A stretch of 64,000 nucleotides of DNA from assembly GCF_900111685.1 (NCBI RefSeq), contig NZ_FOHX01000025.1:1-64000 (forward strand). Direction: 5' to 3'. Under the pieces are notes generated by a model. The model saw nothing but the letters and a program-made list of their open reading frames with translations. It was not told where the DNA came from and made no database searches. Of the stretch, positions 7,703 through 18,744 are shown one piece after another (the first letter of the stretch is position 1; each line of letters begins with the position of its first letter). Made by a program: the position numbers and the translations under genes. Source of the stretch: Nonomuraea wenchangensis (GTDB lineage: Bacteria > Actinomycetota > Actinomycetes > Streptosporangiales > Streptosporangiaceae).

Positions 7703-10700
7703 GAGCTCGGGCGCCGTGGCGGCCGGGTTCTCGTCGAGGGCGGCGAGCGCCAGCTCGACCGCCCGGTCGAGCTGCGGGTCCCGCCCGGCGACCCGGTCCT
7801 GCGGCGTGGTGACCACCTCGACGTCGGGATCGACGCCGTGGTTCTCCACCCCCCAGCCGTGCCCCTCCAGCCAGAACGAGTACCGCGGCTGGGTGACCCG
7901 GGTGCCGTCCACGAGCTGGTAGCGGTTGTCGATGCCGATCACGCCGCCCCACGTACGGGTGCCGACGAGCGGCCCGAGGCCGCGGATCTTGATCCCGGCG
8001 CTGACGATGTCGCCGTCGGAGCCGGCGAACTCGTCGGTGACGGCCACGACCGGGCCACGCGGCGAGTCGGCCGGGTAACGGCTCGGCTCGAACCCGCGGG
8101 CCCACGTCCAGCCGGTGACCTTGCGGCTGAGCTTCTCCAGCACCAGCTCGGACAGGTGCCCGCCGCCGTTGTCCCGCAGGTCCACGACAAGTCCGTCGGC
8201 GGACATCTCGGTACGCAGGTCGCGGTGGAACTGCGCCCATCCGGAGGCCACCATGTCCGGCACGTGCAGGTAGCCGAGCCGCCCGCCGGAGAGCTCCTTG
8301 ACGCGGGCCCGGCGGCTCTCCACCCAGTCGTGGTAGCGCAGCGCGGTCTCGTCGGCGAGGGGGCTCACCACGACCCGGCGGGTCTCGCCGCCGGATCCCG
8401 GCCGTACGGTCAGCTCCACCGGCTGGTTGGCGGTGCCGGCGAGCAGGGCGAGCGGGCCGCGTACCGGATCGACCGGACGCCCGCCGACGGCGACGACGGC
8501 GTCTCCTGGGCGGACGGCGACACCGGGGGCGAGCAGCGGCGAGCGGGCCTCGTGGTCGGAGGACTCGCCGGCGAGGATGCGCTCGACCCGCCACACGCCG
8601 TCGGCGTCCTTGGCGAGGTCGGCGCCGAGCAGACCTTGGCGGCGGCGCGGGTCGGAGCCGCCGGCGGGGGCGGTGGCGTAGGCGTGTGAGGTGCCGAGCT
8701 CGCCCTGGACCTCCCAGAGCAGGTCGATCAGCTCGGTGTGGGCGCCGAGGCGCTCGACCAGCGGCGCGTAGCGGTCGAGCACGCCCTGCCAGTCGACGCC
8801 GTTCATGTCCTCGCGCCAGTAGTGGTCGCGCATGAGCCGGCCGGCCTCGCGGTAGCCCTGCCGCCACTCGGCGACGGGGTCGAGCTGCACCGTGATCCGG
8901 TCGAGGTCGATGGTGACGACCTCGTCGCCCTCGCTCGCGGCGCGGGTCTGCAGGCCGTTCTTGCCGTGGACGACCAGACGGGTGCCGTCGCCGCTGACCT
9001 CGAACGAGCGGATCTCCCTGCCGAGCTCGCCCTTGGCGCGCTTCTTGAGGTCGTAGCGTTCCAGCACGATCTCGTGGGGCGCGTCGCTGCCGTCGCCGAG
9101 CTGCCCGGCGAGCGGGTGGCGCAGCCACAGCAGGGCGTCCTTGGCGGTGCGGAGGTTGCCGTAGCGGCCGGCGGGCACCGGTACGGGCACCACGCGCGAG
9201 CCGATCCCCTCGGGGTCCACCTCGGTCCGTGGCGGCGTGTCGTCCTTGGAGGACTTGTCGTCCTTGCCGGGCTTGTCGTCCTCGCCGTTGAAGCCGCGGC
9301 CCTGGAGGGAGGGGTCGAACGGCGAGGGCGTGTCCGCCTTCAGCGGCACCAGGTAAGGCCGGCACGCCTGTGGGAACGACATGTCGAAGACGTGCGCGTC
9401 GTAGACGGGATCGAAGGTGCGCATCGACAGGAAGGCCAGATGCTTGCCGTCCCTGGTGAACATCGGGTCGTAGTCGGCGAAGCGCACCGGCGTCACCTCG
9501 ATCACGGAGGTGCCGTCCACCCGGCCCATCCTGATCTGGGACAGCGGCTCCTGGTGCGGATGGACCCAGGCCAGCCACGAGGAGTCGGGCGAGAACGTCA
9601 GCCCGCTGACGTCGCCGTACGAGGTGCGGTCCAGCTCGCGCAGGGCGCCCGACTCCAGGTCCACGACCAGCAGCCGCCCGTCGTGGGTGGCCACGGCGGC
9701 GTGCTTGCCGTCGGGGGCGGCCTCCAGCTCCAGCACCCGCCCGAGCTGCCCGGCCGCCAGCGTGCGGACCTCGCCGCCGGGCGTGCCGATCTCCAGGCCG
9801 TCCTCGCCGCTCGCGTCGGAGACCCAGATGGCGTGGCCGTCGGCGTTCAGCACGCGCGGCAGGCGTGCGCGGACGCCGGGCTCGGCGCGCAGCGTGCCGG
9901 CGGGGCCGTCGCGGTGGGCGATCCAGTGGGCGGTGCCGCGGATCTCGACGGCGCTGGCCCGGCCGGTGGTGTCCGGCGCGTACGAGCCGACCCGCAGCGG
10001 CGCCGGCCGCTTGGCCCGGCCGGGACGCGGCCCGCCGAGCCGGATGTCGAGCGGGCGCGGCTCGGCGTCCAGGCTCTCCAGCAGCCACAGGTCGCCGGCG
10101 TGGCTGTAGACGATCCGCGTACCGTCGCCGGTGGCGTGCCGGGCGTAGAACTCCTCGTGCGCGGTGTGCCGGCGCAGGTCGGAGCCGTCGGGCAGGGCGG
10201 AGTAGAGGTTGCCGACGCCGTCGGGGTCGGCGAGGAAGACCAGCCGGTCGCCGATCCAGTTGACCGCCCAGTGCTGGGCGGGGTTGTCGGCGAACAGCCG
10301 GGCGAACTCGCCGTCGCCGTTCGCGTCCACCCAGATCTTGGCGGCCGTGCCGCCCCGGTAGCGCTTCCACTGCGACGGCTCGCGCCAGATGGGCGAGACG
10401 GTGGCGACCCGGTCGCCGGAGATCGCGACGTCGCTGACCCAGCCGTACGGCAGCCGCTCGGCCGGTCCGGCGTCGAGCGGCACCGCGTGGGCCCAGGTCC
10501 GGCTGCGCGAGCCTTCCCCGGTCGCGCTGACGGCCAGGACCCGCCCGTCGTCGCTCCAGCCGCGTACCCGGGTCGTGGCGCTGCCCCAGAAGGTCAGCCG
10601 CTCGCCCTCGGGGCCGTCGACCTCGGCCGCGAACACCTCGGGCGCGCCTTCCCTGCCGCCGGTCCACGCGATGCGGGTGCCGTCGGGCGAGAACCGCGGC

Positions 10701-10840
10701 TCGCTCACGGGCACACGGTCGGCGGTGAAGCGCCAGGCGCGTCCGCCGCTGAGGGGGGCGAGCCAGATGTCGTCGTCGGCGACGAAGGTGACCAGGTCAC
10801 CGTGGAGATGCGGATATCTGAGGTATGCGCCATTTGTCAC
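7688..10840 (-). CDS. Tricorn protease homologue (S41 family peptidase)
   Basis: A 1050-residue cytosolic tricorn-type serine protease, which trims peptides released by the proteasome and similar machines. The N-terminal 600 residues are beta-propeller repeats (SPDGTRIAW, SPDSSWLAW, TRDGKHLAF). They are interrupted near residue 540 by a charged Asp/Lys linker (GEDDKPGKDDKSSKDD). A PDZ-like part (PGDAVVAVGGRPV) and the S41 catalytic core follow. GTSHAY carries the candidate catalytic His and FAGSDGD the nucleophilic Ser. The GTG at 10840 is six bases after TAATGT, so the mRNA is probably leaderless. The length matches Streptomyces and Thermoplasma tricorn. Confidence 0.93.
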   Translation of the reverse strand: MTNGAYLRYPHLHGDLVTFVADDDIWLAPLSGGRAWRFTADRVPVSEPRFSPDGTRIAWTGGREGAPEVFAAEVDGPEGERLTFWGSATTRVRGWSDDGRVLAVSATGEGSRSRTWAHAVPLDAGPAERLPYGWVSDVAISGDRVATVSPIWREPSQWKRYRGGTAAKIWVDANGDGEFARLFADNPAQHWAVNWIGDRLVFLADPDGVGNLYSALPDGSDLRRHTAHEEFYARHATGDGTRIVYSHAGDLWLLESLDAEPRPLDIRLGGPRPGRAKRPAPLRVGSYAPDTTGRASAVEIRGTAHWIAHRDGPAGTLRAEPGVRARLPRVLNADGHAIWVSDASGEDGLEIGTPGGEVRTLAAGQLGRVLELEAAPDGKHAAVATHDGRLLVVDLESGALRELDRTSYGDVSGLTFSPDSSWLAWVHPHQEPLSQIRMGRVDGTSVIEVTPVRFADYDPMFTRDGKHLAFLSMRTFDPVYDAHVFDMSFPQACRPYLVPLKADTPSPFDPSLQGRGFNGEDDKPGKDDKSSKDDTPPRTEVDPEGIGSRVVPVPVPAGRYGNLRTAKDALLWLRHPLAGQLGDGSDAPHEIVLERYDLKKRAKGELGREIRSFEVSGDGTRLVVHGKNGLQTRAASEGDEVVTIDLDRITVQLDPVAEWRQGYREAGRLMRDHYWREDMNGVDWQGVLDRYAPLVERLGAHTELIDLLWEVQGELGTSHAYATAPAGGSDPRRRQGLLGADLAKDADGVWRVERILAGESSDHEARSPLLAPGVAVRPGDAVVAVGGRPVDPVRGPLALLAGTANQPVELTVRPGSGGETRRVVVSPLADETALRYHDWVESRRARVKELSGGRLGYLHVPDMVASGWAQFHRDLRTEMSADGLVVDLRDNGGGHLSELVLEKLSRKVTGWTWARGFEPSRYPADSPRGPVVAVTDEFAGSDGDIVSAGIKIRGLGPLVGTRTWGGVIGIDNRYQLVDGTRVTQPRYSFWLEGHGWGVENHGVDPDVEVVTTPQDRVAGRDPQLDRAVELALAALDENPAATAPELPPLA

Positions 10841-10980
10841 AGATGAACATTAGTGCGCGACACCAAACCCGGCCCAAGAATTCTCCTCCTGGCGGACCGG
10901 CTGTGTACGAGGAATGCCAAGAACGGGCTGTTCGGCACGCGCGGGGGCAGGTGGGCGGGCGACCGGATCAGGAGGGGAAC

Positions 10981-11421
10981 ATGAGGATCTTCGCCCGCGC
11001 CCACCAGCTTCCGCCGCGACTGGCGGCCGCCGCCTTCATCCTGCACTCGGGAGCCGACATGATCGGCGCCGACGAGGAGCGGGCGAGCGGCCTGCACGCG
11101 ATGGCGGCCGGCGCCTACCCCTTCCTCGGCTCGATGGAGCCCGTGCCGTTCACCCGCCTGCTGTCGCGGGCCGAGCTCGCGCTCGGGGCCGCGCTGGCGC
11201 TGCCGTTCGTGCCGTCGCTGGTGGCGGGGGCGGCGCTGACCGGGTTCGCCGGCGGGCTCGTGGGGCTCTACCTCCTGACGCCGGGCATGCGCCGCGAGGG
11301 CAGCCTCCGGCCGACGCAGCAGGGTCTCGGTGTGGCCAAGGACGTCTGGCTGCTCGGCATCGGCCTGGGGCTGGTCCTGGAGGAGCTGGGCAAGGGAGGA
11401 TGTCGACACGCCGGGCACTAA
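10981..11421 (+). CDS. DoxX-like small membrane protein
   Basis: A 146-residue protein with about four hydrophobic helices (residues roughly 12-28, 60-75, 78-100 and 118-135). The pattern PRLAAAAFILHSGADM at the start resembles the DoxX/SURF4-type family of actinobacterial membrane proteins. The role is not established; relatives have been linked to redox or thiosulfate metabolism. ATG at 10981 has a strong ribosome site (AGGAGGGG) five to eight bases upstream, which excludes the longer in-frame start. It is divergent from the tricorn gene across 140 bases. The next gene follows after 28 bases and may be co-transcribed. Confidence 0.72.
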   Translation: MRIFARAHQLPPRLAAAAFILHSGADMIGADEERASGLHAMAAGAYPFLGSMEPVPFTRLLSRAELALGAALALPFVPSLVAGAALTGFAGGLVGLYLLTPGMRREGSLRPTQQGLGVAKDVWLLGIGLGLVLEELGKGGCRHAGH

Positions 11422-11449
11422 ACCGGACATACCCGGGTAGCCGGGACGC

Positions 11450-12418
11450 ATGGTACAGATCGGCTACACCCTGATGTCGGAGCAGACACCGGCCCGCGAG
11501 CTGGTCGACTACGCCGCGGCGGCCGAGCGGATCGGCTTCGACTACGCCGTCATCTCCGACCACTACTTCCCATGGGTCGAGGAGATGGGGCATTCGCCCT
11601 ACTGCTGGTCGGTGCTCGGCGCCGTGGCCCAGGCCACCGAGCGCATCCCGCTCATGACGTACGTGACCTGCCCCATCATGCGCTACCACCCGGCCGTGGT
11701 GGCCCAGAAGGCGGCCACGATGGGCGTGCTCAGCGAAGGCAGGTTCACCCTCGGCCTCGGCGCGGGCGAGAACCTCAACGAGCACGTCATCGGCGAGGGA
11801 TGGCCGCCCGTCGACACCCGGCACCGGATGTTCGCCGAGGCCGTACGGATCATCAAGGAGCTGTTCGGCGGCGGCTACGTCACCTACCAGGGAGAGTACT
11901 TCGACGTCGACTCGGCCAAGCTGTACGACCTGCCCGACCGGCCGGTGCCGATCGGCATCGCCGCCTCGGGCGGACAGTCGGCCGACCTGGCCGCCGAGCT
12001 CGCCGACGCGCTCGTCATCAACGACCCGATGCCGCAGGTCGTCGAGCACTTCAGGGCCGCGGGCGGGCAGGGCAAGCCGGTCTACGGCCAGCTCGCCCTC
12101 TCCTACGACACCGACGCCGAGGCCGCCAAGCAGCGCGCGCACAAGCTGTGGCGCTGGTCGGCCGTGGGCGGCTGGAAGGTCATGGCCGAGCTGCCCGGCC
12201 CGGTCAACTTCGCCGCGGCGGCCACCACGGTCCGGCCCGACGACGTCGCCCAGAGCGTGCCGTGCGGCGACGACGTGGACGCCGTCGTGCAGAGCGTCAA
12301 GAAGTTCGCCGACGCCGGCTACACGCATGTGGCGCTCGTGCAGGTCGGCCACGACCAGCAGGAGCCCTTCTTCGACTGGGCCGAGAAGGAGCTCCTGCCG
12401 GCGCTCAGGTCTCTCTAG
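11450..12418 (+). CDS. LLM-class F420-dependent oxidoreductase
   Basis: A 322-residue luciferase-like (beta/alpha)8 oxidoreductase that probably uses coenzyme F420. The sequence resembles the F420 glucose-6-phosphate dehydrogenase/TIGR03557 group: IGYTLMSEQTPARELVDYA at the start, then FDYAVISDHYFPW, TYVTCPIMRYHPAVVAQKA, LGLGAGENLNEHV and PIGIAASGGQSA. The SDHYFPW and AGENLNEH motifs are where F420 and substrate contacts lie in this group. The substrate is unknown; F420-dependent enzymes are common in actinomycetes. ATG at 11450 has only a weak ribosome site. It is convergent with leuS, the stops only 12 bases apart. Confidence 0.92.
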   Translation: MVQIGYTLMSEQTPARELVDYAAAAERIGFDYAVISDHYFPWVEEMGHSPYCWSVLGAVAQATERIPLMTYVTCPIMRYHPAVVAQKAATMGVLSEGRFTLGLGAGENLNEHVIGEGWPPVDTRHRMFAEAVRIIKELFGGGYVTYQGEYFDVDSAKLYDLPDRPVPIGIAASGGQSADLAAELADALVINDPMPQVVEHFRAAGGQGKPVYGQLALSYDTDAEAAKQRAHKLWRWSAVGGWKVMAELPGPVNFAAAATTVRPDDVAQSVPCGDDVDAVVQSVKKFADAGYTHVALVQVGHDQQEPFFDWAEKELLPALRSL

Positions 12419-12430
12419 CTCCCGGGGAGG

Positions 12431-14878
<2,448 letters not shown>

Positions 14879-14910
14879 GGCTACTGTCCTTCTGGCTTGA
14901 CTCGGACCCA

Positions 14911-14939
14911 TAAGAAAACCCCCCGTGCACAACGAGGGG
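14911..14939 (-). terminator. Intrinsic terminator of the leuS attenuator
   Basis: On the minus strand an 8-bp stem CCCCTCGT/ACGGGGGG (one G-U pair) with a 5-base loop is followed at once by TTTTCTTA. It lies between the leader peptide (ends 14959) and the leuS start (14878). A second, perfect 11-bp hairpin (14942-14952 with 14964-14974) sits just upstream, its first arm inside the leader-peptide codons. Together they form a candidate attenuator. Confidence 0.8.
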
Positions 14940-14958
14940 TAGCCGCGACGGCGAGAAC

Positions 14959-15003
14959 TCAGGGCCGTCGCGGCCCGCTAAGAAGCAGGGTCGCGGAACG
15001 CAT
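14959..15003 (-). CDS. Leader peptide of leuS ([14 protein letters not shown])
   Basis: A 14-codon ORF with three consecutive Leu codons (CTG CTT CTT, codons 6-8) ends 80 bases before the leuS start. The ATG is six bases after TAGGCT (15015-15010), so translation probably starts on a leaderless mRNA. Stalling at the Leu codons would place the ribosome over the first arm of the 11-bp hairpin and change folding ahead of the terminator. The exact antiterminator pairing is not obvious. Ribosome-mediated attenuation by amino-acid-specific leader peptides is established in actinobacteria for biosynthesis genes; its use here is inferred from sequence. Confidence 0.8.
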   Translation of the reverse strand: MRSATLLLSGPRRP

Positions 15004-15147
15004 GTGTCAAGCCTAGCGCACCTCTTCGGCTGAATGCAGGCAGACGATCGGCACTCACCGGCACAATGGACGCTTCAGGGTTGACGAGACCCGATGGTGA
15101 TGTATCCGTTGTGACCTCATTCGTCCCAGAAGATTACGCTTGTCGCC

Positions 15148-17283
15148 GTGGTATACCCAGCTGAGCCTCATCGACCGGAGGATGGCCTGCCCATGCAGGA
15201 CCCGCCGACGGATCCGCATGGCTTCGCTCGTTTCGCTGCGGAACCACCCGCATCTCCTGGAAAATCCCATGAGATCATGCCTGGTACGTCAAATCCGGAT
15301 ATATGGGTTGATCCGGACAGAACTTCGGGAGGACCGGCAGACATGGCAACGGATAACTCCGGACCACACCTGCCCCCGTCCTGGCCGGAGGCGCCGCGCA
15401 GGGAAGCCCCCTCGTGGGCCAGCACGCCCTCCGAACAGGACTCCTCCCCCTCCTGGGCGGGGACACCCGCGGCCGAGGTGCCCATGTCGTGGCCGGAGTC
15501 GCCGCGGCCGGCCGGTCACGACCCCTCCTGGCCCGAGCCGCCGCGCCCCGATGGCTCCTGGCCCGAGCCGCCCCGCCCGTCCCGAGGCGGGACGGGCAAC
15601 GGCACGGGTCACGGCCCCGGCCACAGCGCGGCGAACGGGAACGGTCCGGGGTACGGCGGTGCGAACGGTCCGGAGTACGGCGGGGCCAACGGCCCGGGGT
15701 ACGGCGGAGCGAACGGCGCGGCCGGCGATGGCCGCCGCGCGGAGCCCCCGCGGTCCTACGGCTCGCAGGACCCCGGCCCGTCCTGGCCCGAGCCGCCCCG
15801 CCCCGACTCCGGCTGGCCCGAGCCGCCGCGCAAGGACGGCGGCGCTCCGGCGTGGGCCGGCGAACGCGGCGACGGCCGCTCTCCCGCGCCCGGCCCGATG
15901 CCGAACTCCGGACCCAACGGCAGGCCCGACCTCATGGGTTCCGGGCCCAACGGCAGGCCCGACCCCATGAGCTCCGGGTCCGGCCGCATGCCCGACCCGG
16001 CGTTCGACGCGGCGCCCCATCGGGTGCCCGACCCGGTGCCCGCCTGGCAGCAGCCGCCGACGCCCTCCCCCGGCGCGTGGGCCAACCTGTCCACGCCGGC
16101 GCCCTGGCCGCCCCGCGCCCCTGAGCCCGTCGACGCCCCCGAAGCGCGCCCGTTCGACGGCGGCCCGGCCGCGTCTGCTCCGGCCCCGTCTGCTCCGGTC
16201 GCGTCGGCTCCGGCCTCGTTCGGCCAGGCCGCCGCCGGCGCGCCCGCCGGGACCCTGCCGCACGAGGGCCCGTCCGGGCCGCACGGTCCACCTCCCCAGA
16301 CGTCCGAGGAGCGCACGATCACCTACGGCCGACCCGGCGAGACCCACATCGGCGCCCCGCCGACGGGGCCCGACGAGCACGGGCAGCCGCCCCATCAGGG
16401 CTCACGCGCCGGCTCCAACCTGAGCCGCGACCCCTCCGACCCGGAGAACAGGTTCGTGACCGCGGGCCAGATCAGCGGCTCGCGCACCCCGCCGCCCGAG
16501 CGTCAGCAGGAGCTCTGGAACACCGTCTTCGGCGACAACTACGAGTCGATGGGCGAGCGGGACCCTCTGGACGACGACGACGAGGGCAAGCCGATCTGGA
16601 TCTACGCCCTCGGCGGCTCCGTGGCGATCGCGCTGGTGGCCGCGCTGCTGTGGGCGTTCCTGGCGGGGCCGCTGGCCGGCGAGGACCCGGCGAGCACCGC
16701 CGCCGCCGGTCCCACGGCCTCGCAGAAGGCGAGCACGACCAAGTCCGCCACCTCGATCGGCCCGCTGCCGAAGTACCCGGGCAAGGCCTCGCCGGTGATC
16801 GGCCGGGTGCCCGACCAGGAGGCCGGGATCTCGGTCCCGCGGCTCGGCGGCACCTGGCAGCTCGACCAGCGCGCGACGGTCAAGGCCACCTATGGCTATG
16901 GCACCCGCCAGTACGTCCCGATCACCGAGGACAAGTCGGCCATGGTCATGTCGGGGCCGCTGCCGGAGCGGCTGGCCTCGTACTACGACCAGGACGACCT
17001 GGAGCCGGTGATCAAGCAGGTCGTGCTGGACGCCAGGAAGCGGTTCTTCCCGTCGGACAACAAGGTGCGCAAGGTCGCCCAGCAGGCGATCAAGGTGGGC
17101 GACCAGACCGGACGGCTGATCGCGTACTCGCTGACGTCGGGCACCGACAAGGCCACGATCGTGACGATGGCGGTCAACACCGGCGGCAGCGTGCCCGCCA
17201 TCGTCTTCGTGTCGATCCCGGCCGAGAGCAAGCAGCTCCTGCCCGACATCCGGGTGGTGATGAACCAGCTCAGGCTGGGCTAG
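15148..17283 (+). CDS. Proline-rich protein with one transmembrane helix and a conserved extracellular domain
   Basis: A 711-residue protein of unknown function. Residues 1 to about 470 are low-complexity, rich in Pro, Gly, Ser and Trp. They contain repeated SWPEPPRP-like blocks, GxGYGGANGP repeats and PNGRPDxM repeats. An acidic stretch (DPLDDDDEGKP) precedes a single membrane helix (WIYALGGSVAIALVAALLWAFL, about 484-505). The C-terminal 180 residues look globular and conserved (PRLGGTWQLDQ, then VPAIVFVSIPAESKQLLPD). The topology suggests a cytoplasmic repeat tail and an outer domain. GTG at 15148 lies seven bases after TACGCT, a leaderless layout; later in-frame ATGs (15193, 15277) are possible. 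The stop overlaps that of the convergent P450 gene. Confidence 0.75.
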   Translation: MVYPAEPHRPEDGLPMQDPPTDPHGFARFAAEPPASPGKSHEIMPGTSNPDIWVDPDRTSGGPADMATDNSGPHLPPSWPEAPRREAPSWASTPSEQDSSPSWAGTPAAEVPMSWPESPRPAGHDPSWPEPPRPDGSWPEPPRPSRGGTGNGTGHGPGHSAANGNGPGYGGANGPEYGGANGPGYGGANGAAGDGRRAEPPRSYGSQDPGPSWPEPPRPDSGWPEPPRKDGGAPAWAGERGDGRSPAPGPMPNSGPNGRPDLMGSGPNGRPDPMSSGSGRMPDPAFDAAPHRVPDPVPAWQQPPTPSPGAWANLSTPAPWPPRAPEPVDAPEARPFDGGPAASAPAPSAPVASAPASFGQAAAGAPAGTLPHEGPSGPHGPPPQTSEERTITYGRPGETHIGAPPTGPDEHGQPPHQGSRAGSNLSRDPSDPENRFVTAGQISGSRTPPPERQQELWNTVFGDNYESMGERDPLDDDDEGKPIWIYALGGSVAIALVAALLWAFLAGPLAGEDPASTAAAGPTASQKASTTKSATSIGPLPKYPGKASPVIGRVPDQEAGISVPRLGGTWQLDQRATVKATYGYGTRQYVPITEDKSAMVMSGPLPERLASYYDQDDLEPVIKQVVLDARKRFFPSDNKVRKVAQQAIKVGDQTGRLIAYSLTSGTDKATIVTMAVNTGGSVPAIVFVSIPAESKQLLPDIRVVMNQLRLG

Positions 17284-18521
17284 AAGCGGCACTCCATGTG
17301 CTTGATGCCGTTGATGAACGAGGAGTGCAGCCGGTCCGGCTCGCCGCCCTCGATCTGGGGCACCCGGCGCAGCAGCTCGCGGAACATCACCGTGATCTCG
17401 CGCCGGGCCAGGTGCGCGCCGAGGCAGAAGTGGGGCCCCGGCCCGCCGAAGCCGACGTGCGGGTTGGGGTGGCGGGTGACGTCGAAGCGGTACGGGTCCT
17501 CGAAGACCGCCTCGTCCCGGTTGGCGGCCCAGTAGAACAGGACGGCCTTCTCGCCCTTGCGGTAGAGGTGGCCGTTCATCTCGAAGTCGCGGGTGACCTT
17601 GCGGCGCATGAAGTTGACCGGCGAGGCCAGCCGGACGATCTCCTCGACGGCCGCGGGAGCGTGCCCGTCGAGGTCCTCCAGCCAGCGGGCGCGCTGGTCG
17701 GGGTTCCTGGTCAGCAGGTGCAGGCCGTGGGAGATGGCGTTGCGGGTGGTCTCGTTGCCCGCCACGACGAGCAGGATGAAGAACGAGCCCAGCTCCTGCA
17801 TGGTCAGCCGCTCGCCGTCGATGTTGGCGTTGACCAGTGACGAGGTGAGGTCCCCCGTCGGGTTGTCGCTGCGGTGGGCGGCGAGGTCCTGGACGAGCTG
17901 CTGCAGCTCCATGCCGGCGGTGAGCAGGCGGGTGGCGATCTGTTCGAGGTCGCCGCCGGTGTACTCGGGGTCGAAGCCGCCGAGGATGACGTTCGAGCGG
18001 TCGAAGACGTAGGTGTAGTCCCGCTCGGGGATGCCCATCATGTCGCAGATGATCTTCAGGGGGAGCCGGGCGGCCACCTCGGTGACGAAGTCGACGCCGG
18101 GGCCCTTGGCCAGCAGGTCGTCCACTATGGCGGTGGCCGCCGACTCGACGTCCGCCTCGAACTGCTTGATCATCTTGGGGGTGAACGCCCGCGAGACGAT
18201 CCTGCGCAGCCGGGCGTGGCGCGGATCGTCCATGTTGATCATCGAGCCGAAGTACTCGGTGAACTCGCTCGGCATGTCGGGGATGTTGGTCGCGCCGCCG
18301 TCGCCCGAGCAGAAGACCTCCGGGTTGCGGCTGGCCTCCAGGATGTCTGCGTGCTTGACCAGGGCGTGGTAGCCGGGGCCCTTGGGGGCGACGCCGACGT
18401 CCATCTCCTCGAAGAACGCGGGGGTCTCACGGGCACGCAGCCGGTCGAAGGCCTGCTCGCGCTCCTCCATGGGTCTGGCCCAGAAGTCGCGGTCCGACAG
18501 GTCGAAGTCGAGGACGCTCAT
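17280..18521 (-). CDS. Cytochrome P450 (paralogue 1)
   Basis: A 413-residue soluble bacterial P450 that binds heme and hydroxylates a substrate with electrons from a ferredoxin. The I-helix oxygen-binding motif appears as VVAGNETTRN, the heme loop as FGGPGPHFCLGAH with Cys about residue 366. The segment FGSMINMDDPRHARLRR is typical of the CYP124/125/142-like group that oxidises sterol side chains and branched lipids. It is closely similar to the P450 at 20649-21902. ATG at 18521 is chosen from the family N-terminus and from a promoter TTGACG-N17-AATGAT placed so that the mRNA would begin near the ATG. No ferredoxin gene is adjacent. Substrate class is inference. Confidence 0.93.
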   Translation of the reverse strand: MSVLDFDLSDRDFWARPMEEREQAFDRLRARETPAFFEEMDVGVAPKGPGYHALVKHADILEASRNPEVFCSGDGGATNIPDMPSEFTEYFGSMINMDDPRHARLRRIVSRAFTPKMIKQFEADVESAATAIVDDLLAKGPGVDFVTEVAARLPLKIICDMMGIPERDYTYVFDRSNVILGGFDPEYTGGDLEQIATRLLTAGMELQQLVQDLAAHRSDNPTGDLTSSLVNANIDGERLTMQELGSFFILLVVAGNETTRNAISHGLHLLTRNPDQRARWLEDLDGHAPAAVEEIVRLASPVNFMRRKVTRDFEMNGHLYRKGEKAVLFYWAANRDEAVFEDPYRFDVTRHPNPHVGFGGPGPHFCLGAHLARREITVMFRELLRRVPQIEGGEPDRLHSSFINGIKHMECRF

Positions 18522-18525
18522 GAGG

Positions 18526-18580
18526 CAATCATTGGAAAAGCGAGCACTTACGTCAATGGTTCTTACGTACACCGTACGTA
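18526..18580 (-). promoter_or_regulatory. P450-1 promoter with shared 12-mer and 17-bp palindrome
   Basis: The plus-strand 12-mer CACTTACGTCAA (18545-18556) is identical to one upstream of the second P450, at the same distance from the start codon (24 and 25 bases). On the minus strand it gives -35 TTGACG, followed after 17 bases by AATGAT. Just upstream lies the palindrome TACGTAC-ACC-GTACGTA (18564-18580), a likely operator. Confidence 0.65.
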
Positions 18581-18622
18581 CGTGATCAATCGAGGCCCCG
18601 TCCTGGGGCTAGAATGACCGCC

Positions 18623-18652
18623 ATGTACGCGTTCTTCTTCGCCCTCGGCTAG
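18623..18652 (+). CDS. Leaderless leader peptide MYAFFFALG upstream of the trmN-like gene
   Basis: A nine-codon ORF (ATG TAC GCG TTC TTC TTC GCC CTC GGC, then TAG) with three consecutive Phe codons. A perfect -10 hexamer TAGAAT (18610-18615) stands seven bases before the ATG, so the transcript probably begins at this codon. It is followed by two perfect 9-bp hairpins and then the trmN-like gene, the arrangement of an amino-acid-sensing leader. Known Phe leaders precede phenylalanine biosynthesis or pheST genes; here the downstream gene is a tRNA methyltransferase. Coding nature is inferred from position and codon content. Confidence 0.72.
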   Translation: MYAFFFALG

Positions 18653-18741
18653 CGATCCGCCGGCGGGTCGCGGAGCACCCACCGCCGGCGATGCGGGACG
18701 GCTGAATCAGCGCCGTCCCGGGTCGCGACGTGGGAGAAGGA
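18653..18741 (+). promoter_or_regulatory. Candidate Phe-responsive leader RNA (two hairpins, masked ribosome site)
   Basis: Hairpin A pairs 18658-18666 with 18682-18690 (CGCCGGCGG/CCGCCGGCG). Hairpin B pairs 18694-18702 with 18712-18720 (CGGGACGGC/GCCGTCCCG). No T-run follows, so control would be translational. The ribosome site GGAGAAGGA (18733-18741) can pair over nine bases (seven Watson-Crick, two G-U) with the Phe codons TTCTTCTTC at 18632-18640. A ribosome stalled on Phe codons would free it. TTC repeats resemble an anti-Shine-Dalgarno by nature, so the pairing may be fortuitous. Confidence 0.55.
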
Positions 18742-18744
18742 CAC

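Noticed and set aside
8738-10846. 702-codon open frame antisense to the tricorn gene
   Set aside because: It is the mirror frame of a high-GC gene, has Val/Gly/Arg-rich composition, no motifs and no ribosome site.
15006-15011. TTGACA on the minus strand read as the leuS -35 box
   Set aside because: No -10 hexamer fits 16-19 bases downstream and the transcript would then miss the leader start; TAGGCT just upstream gives a consistent start.
14881-15060. T-box riboswitch for leuS
   Set aside because: No T-box consensus (AGGGTGGNACCGCG) is present; a Leu leader ORF with a terminator explains the region better.
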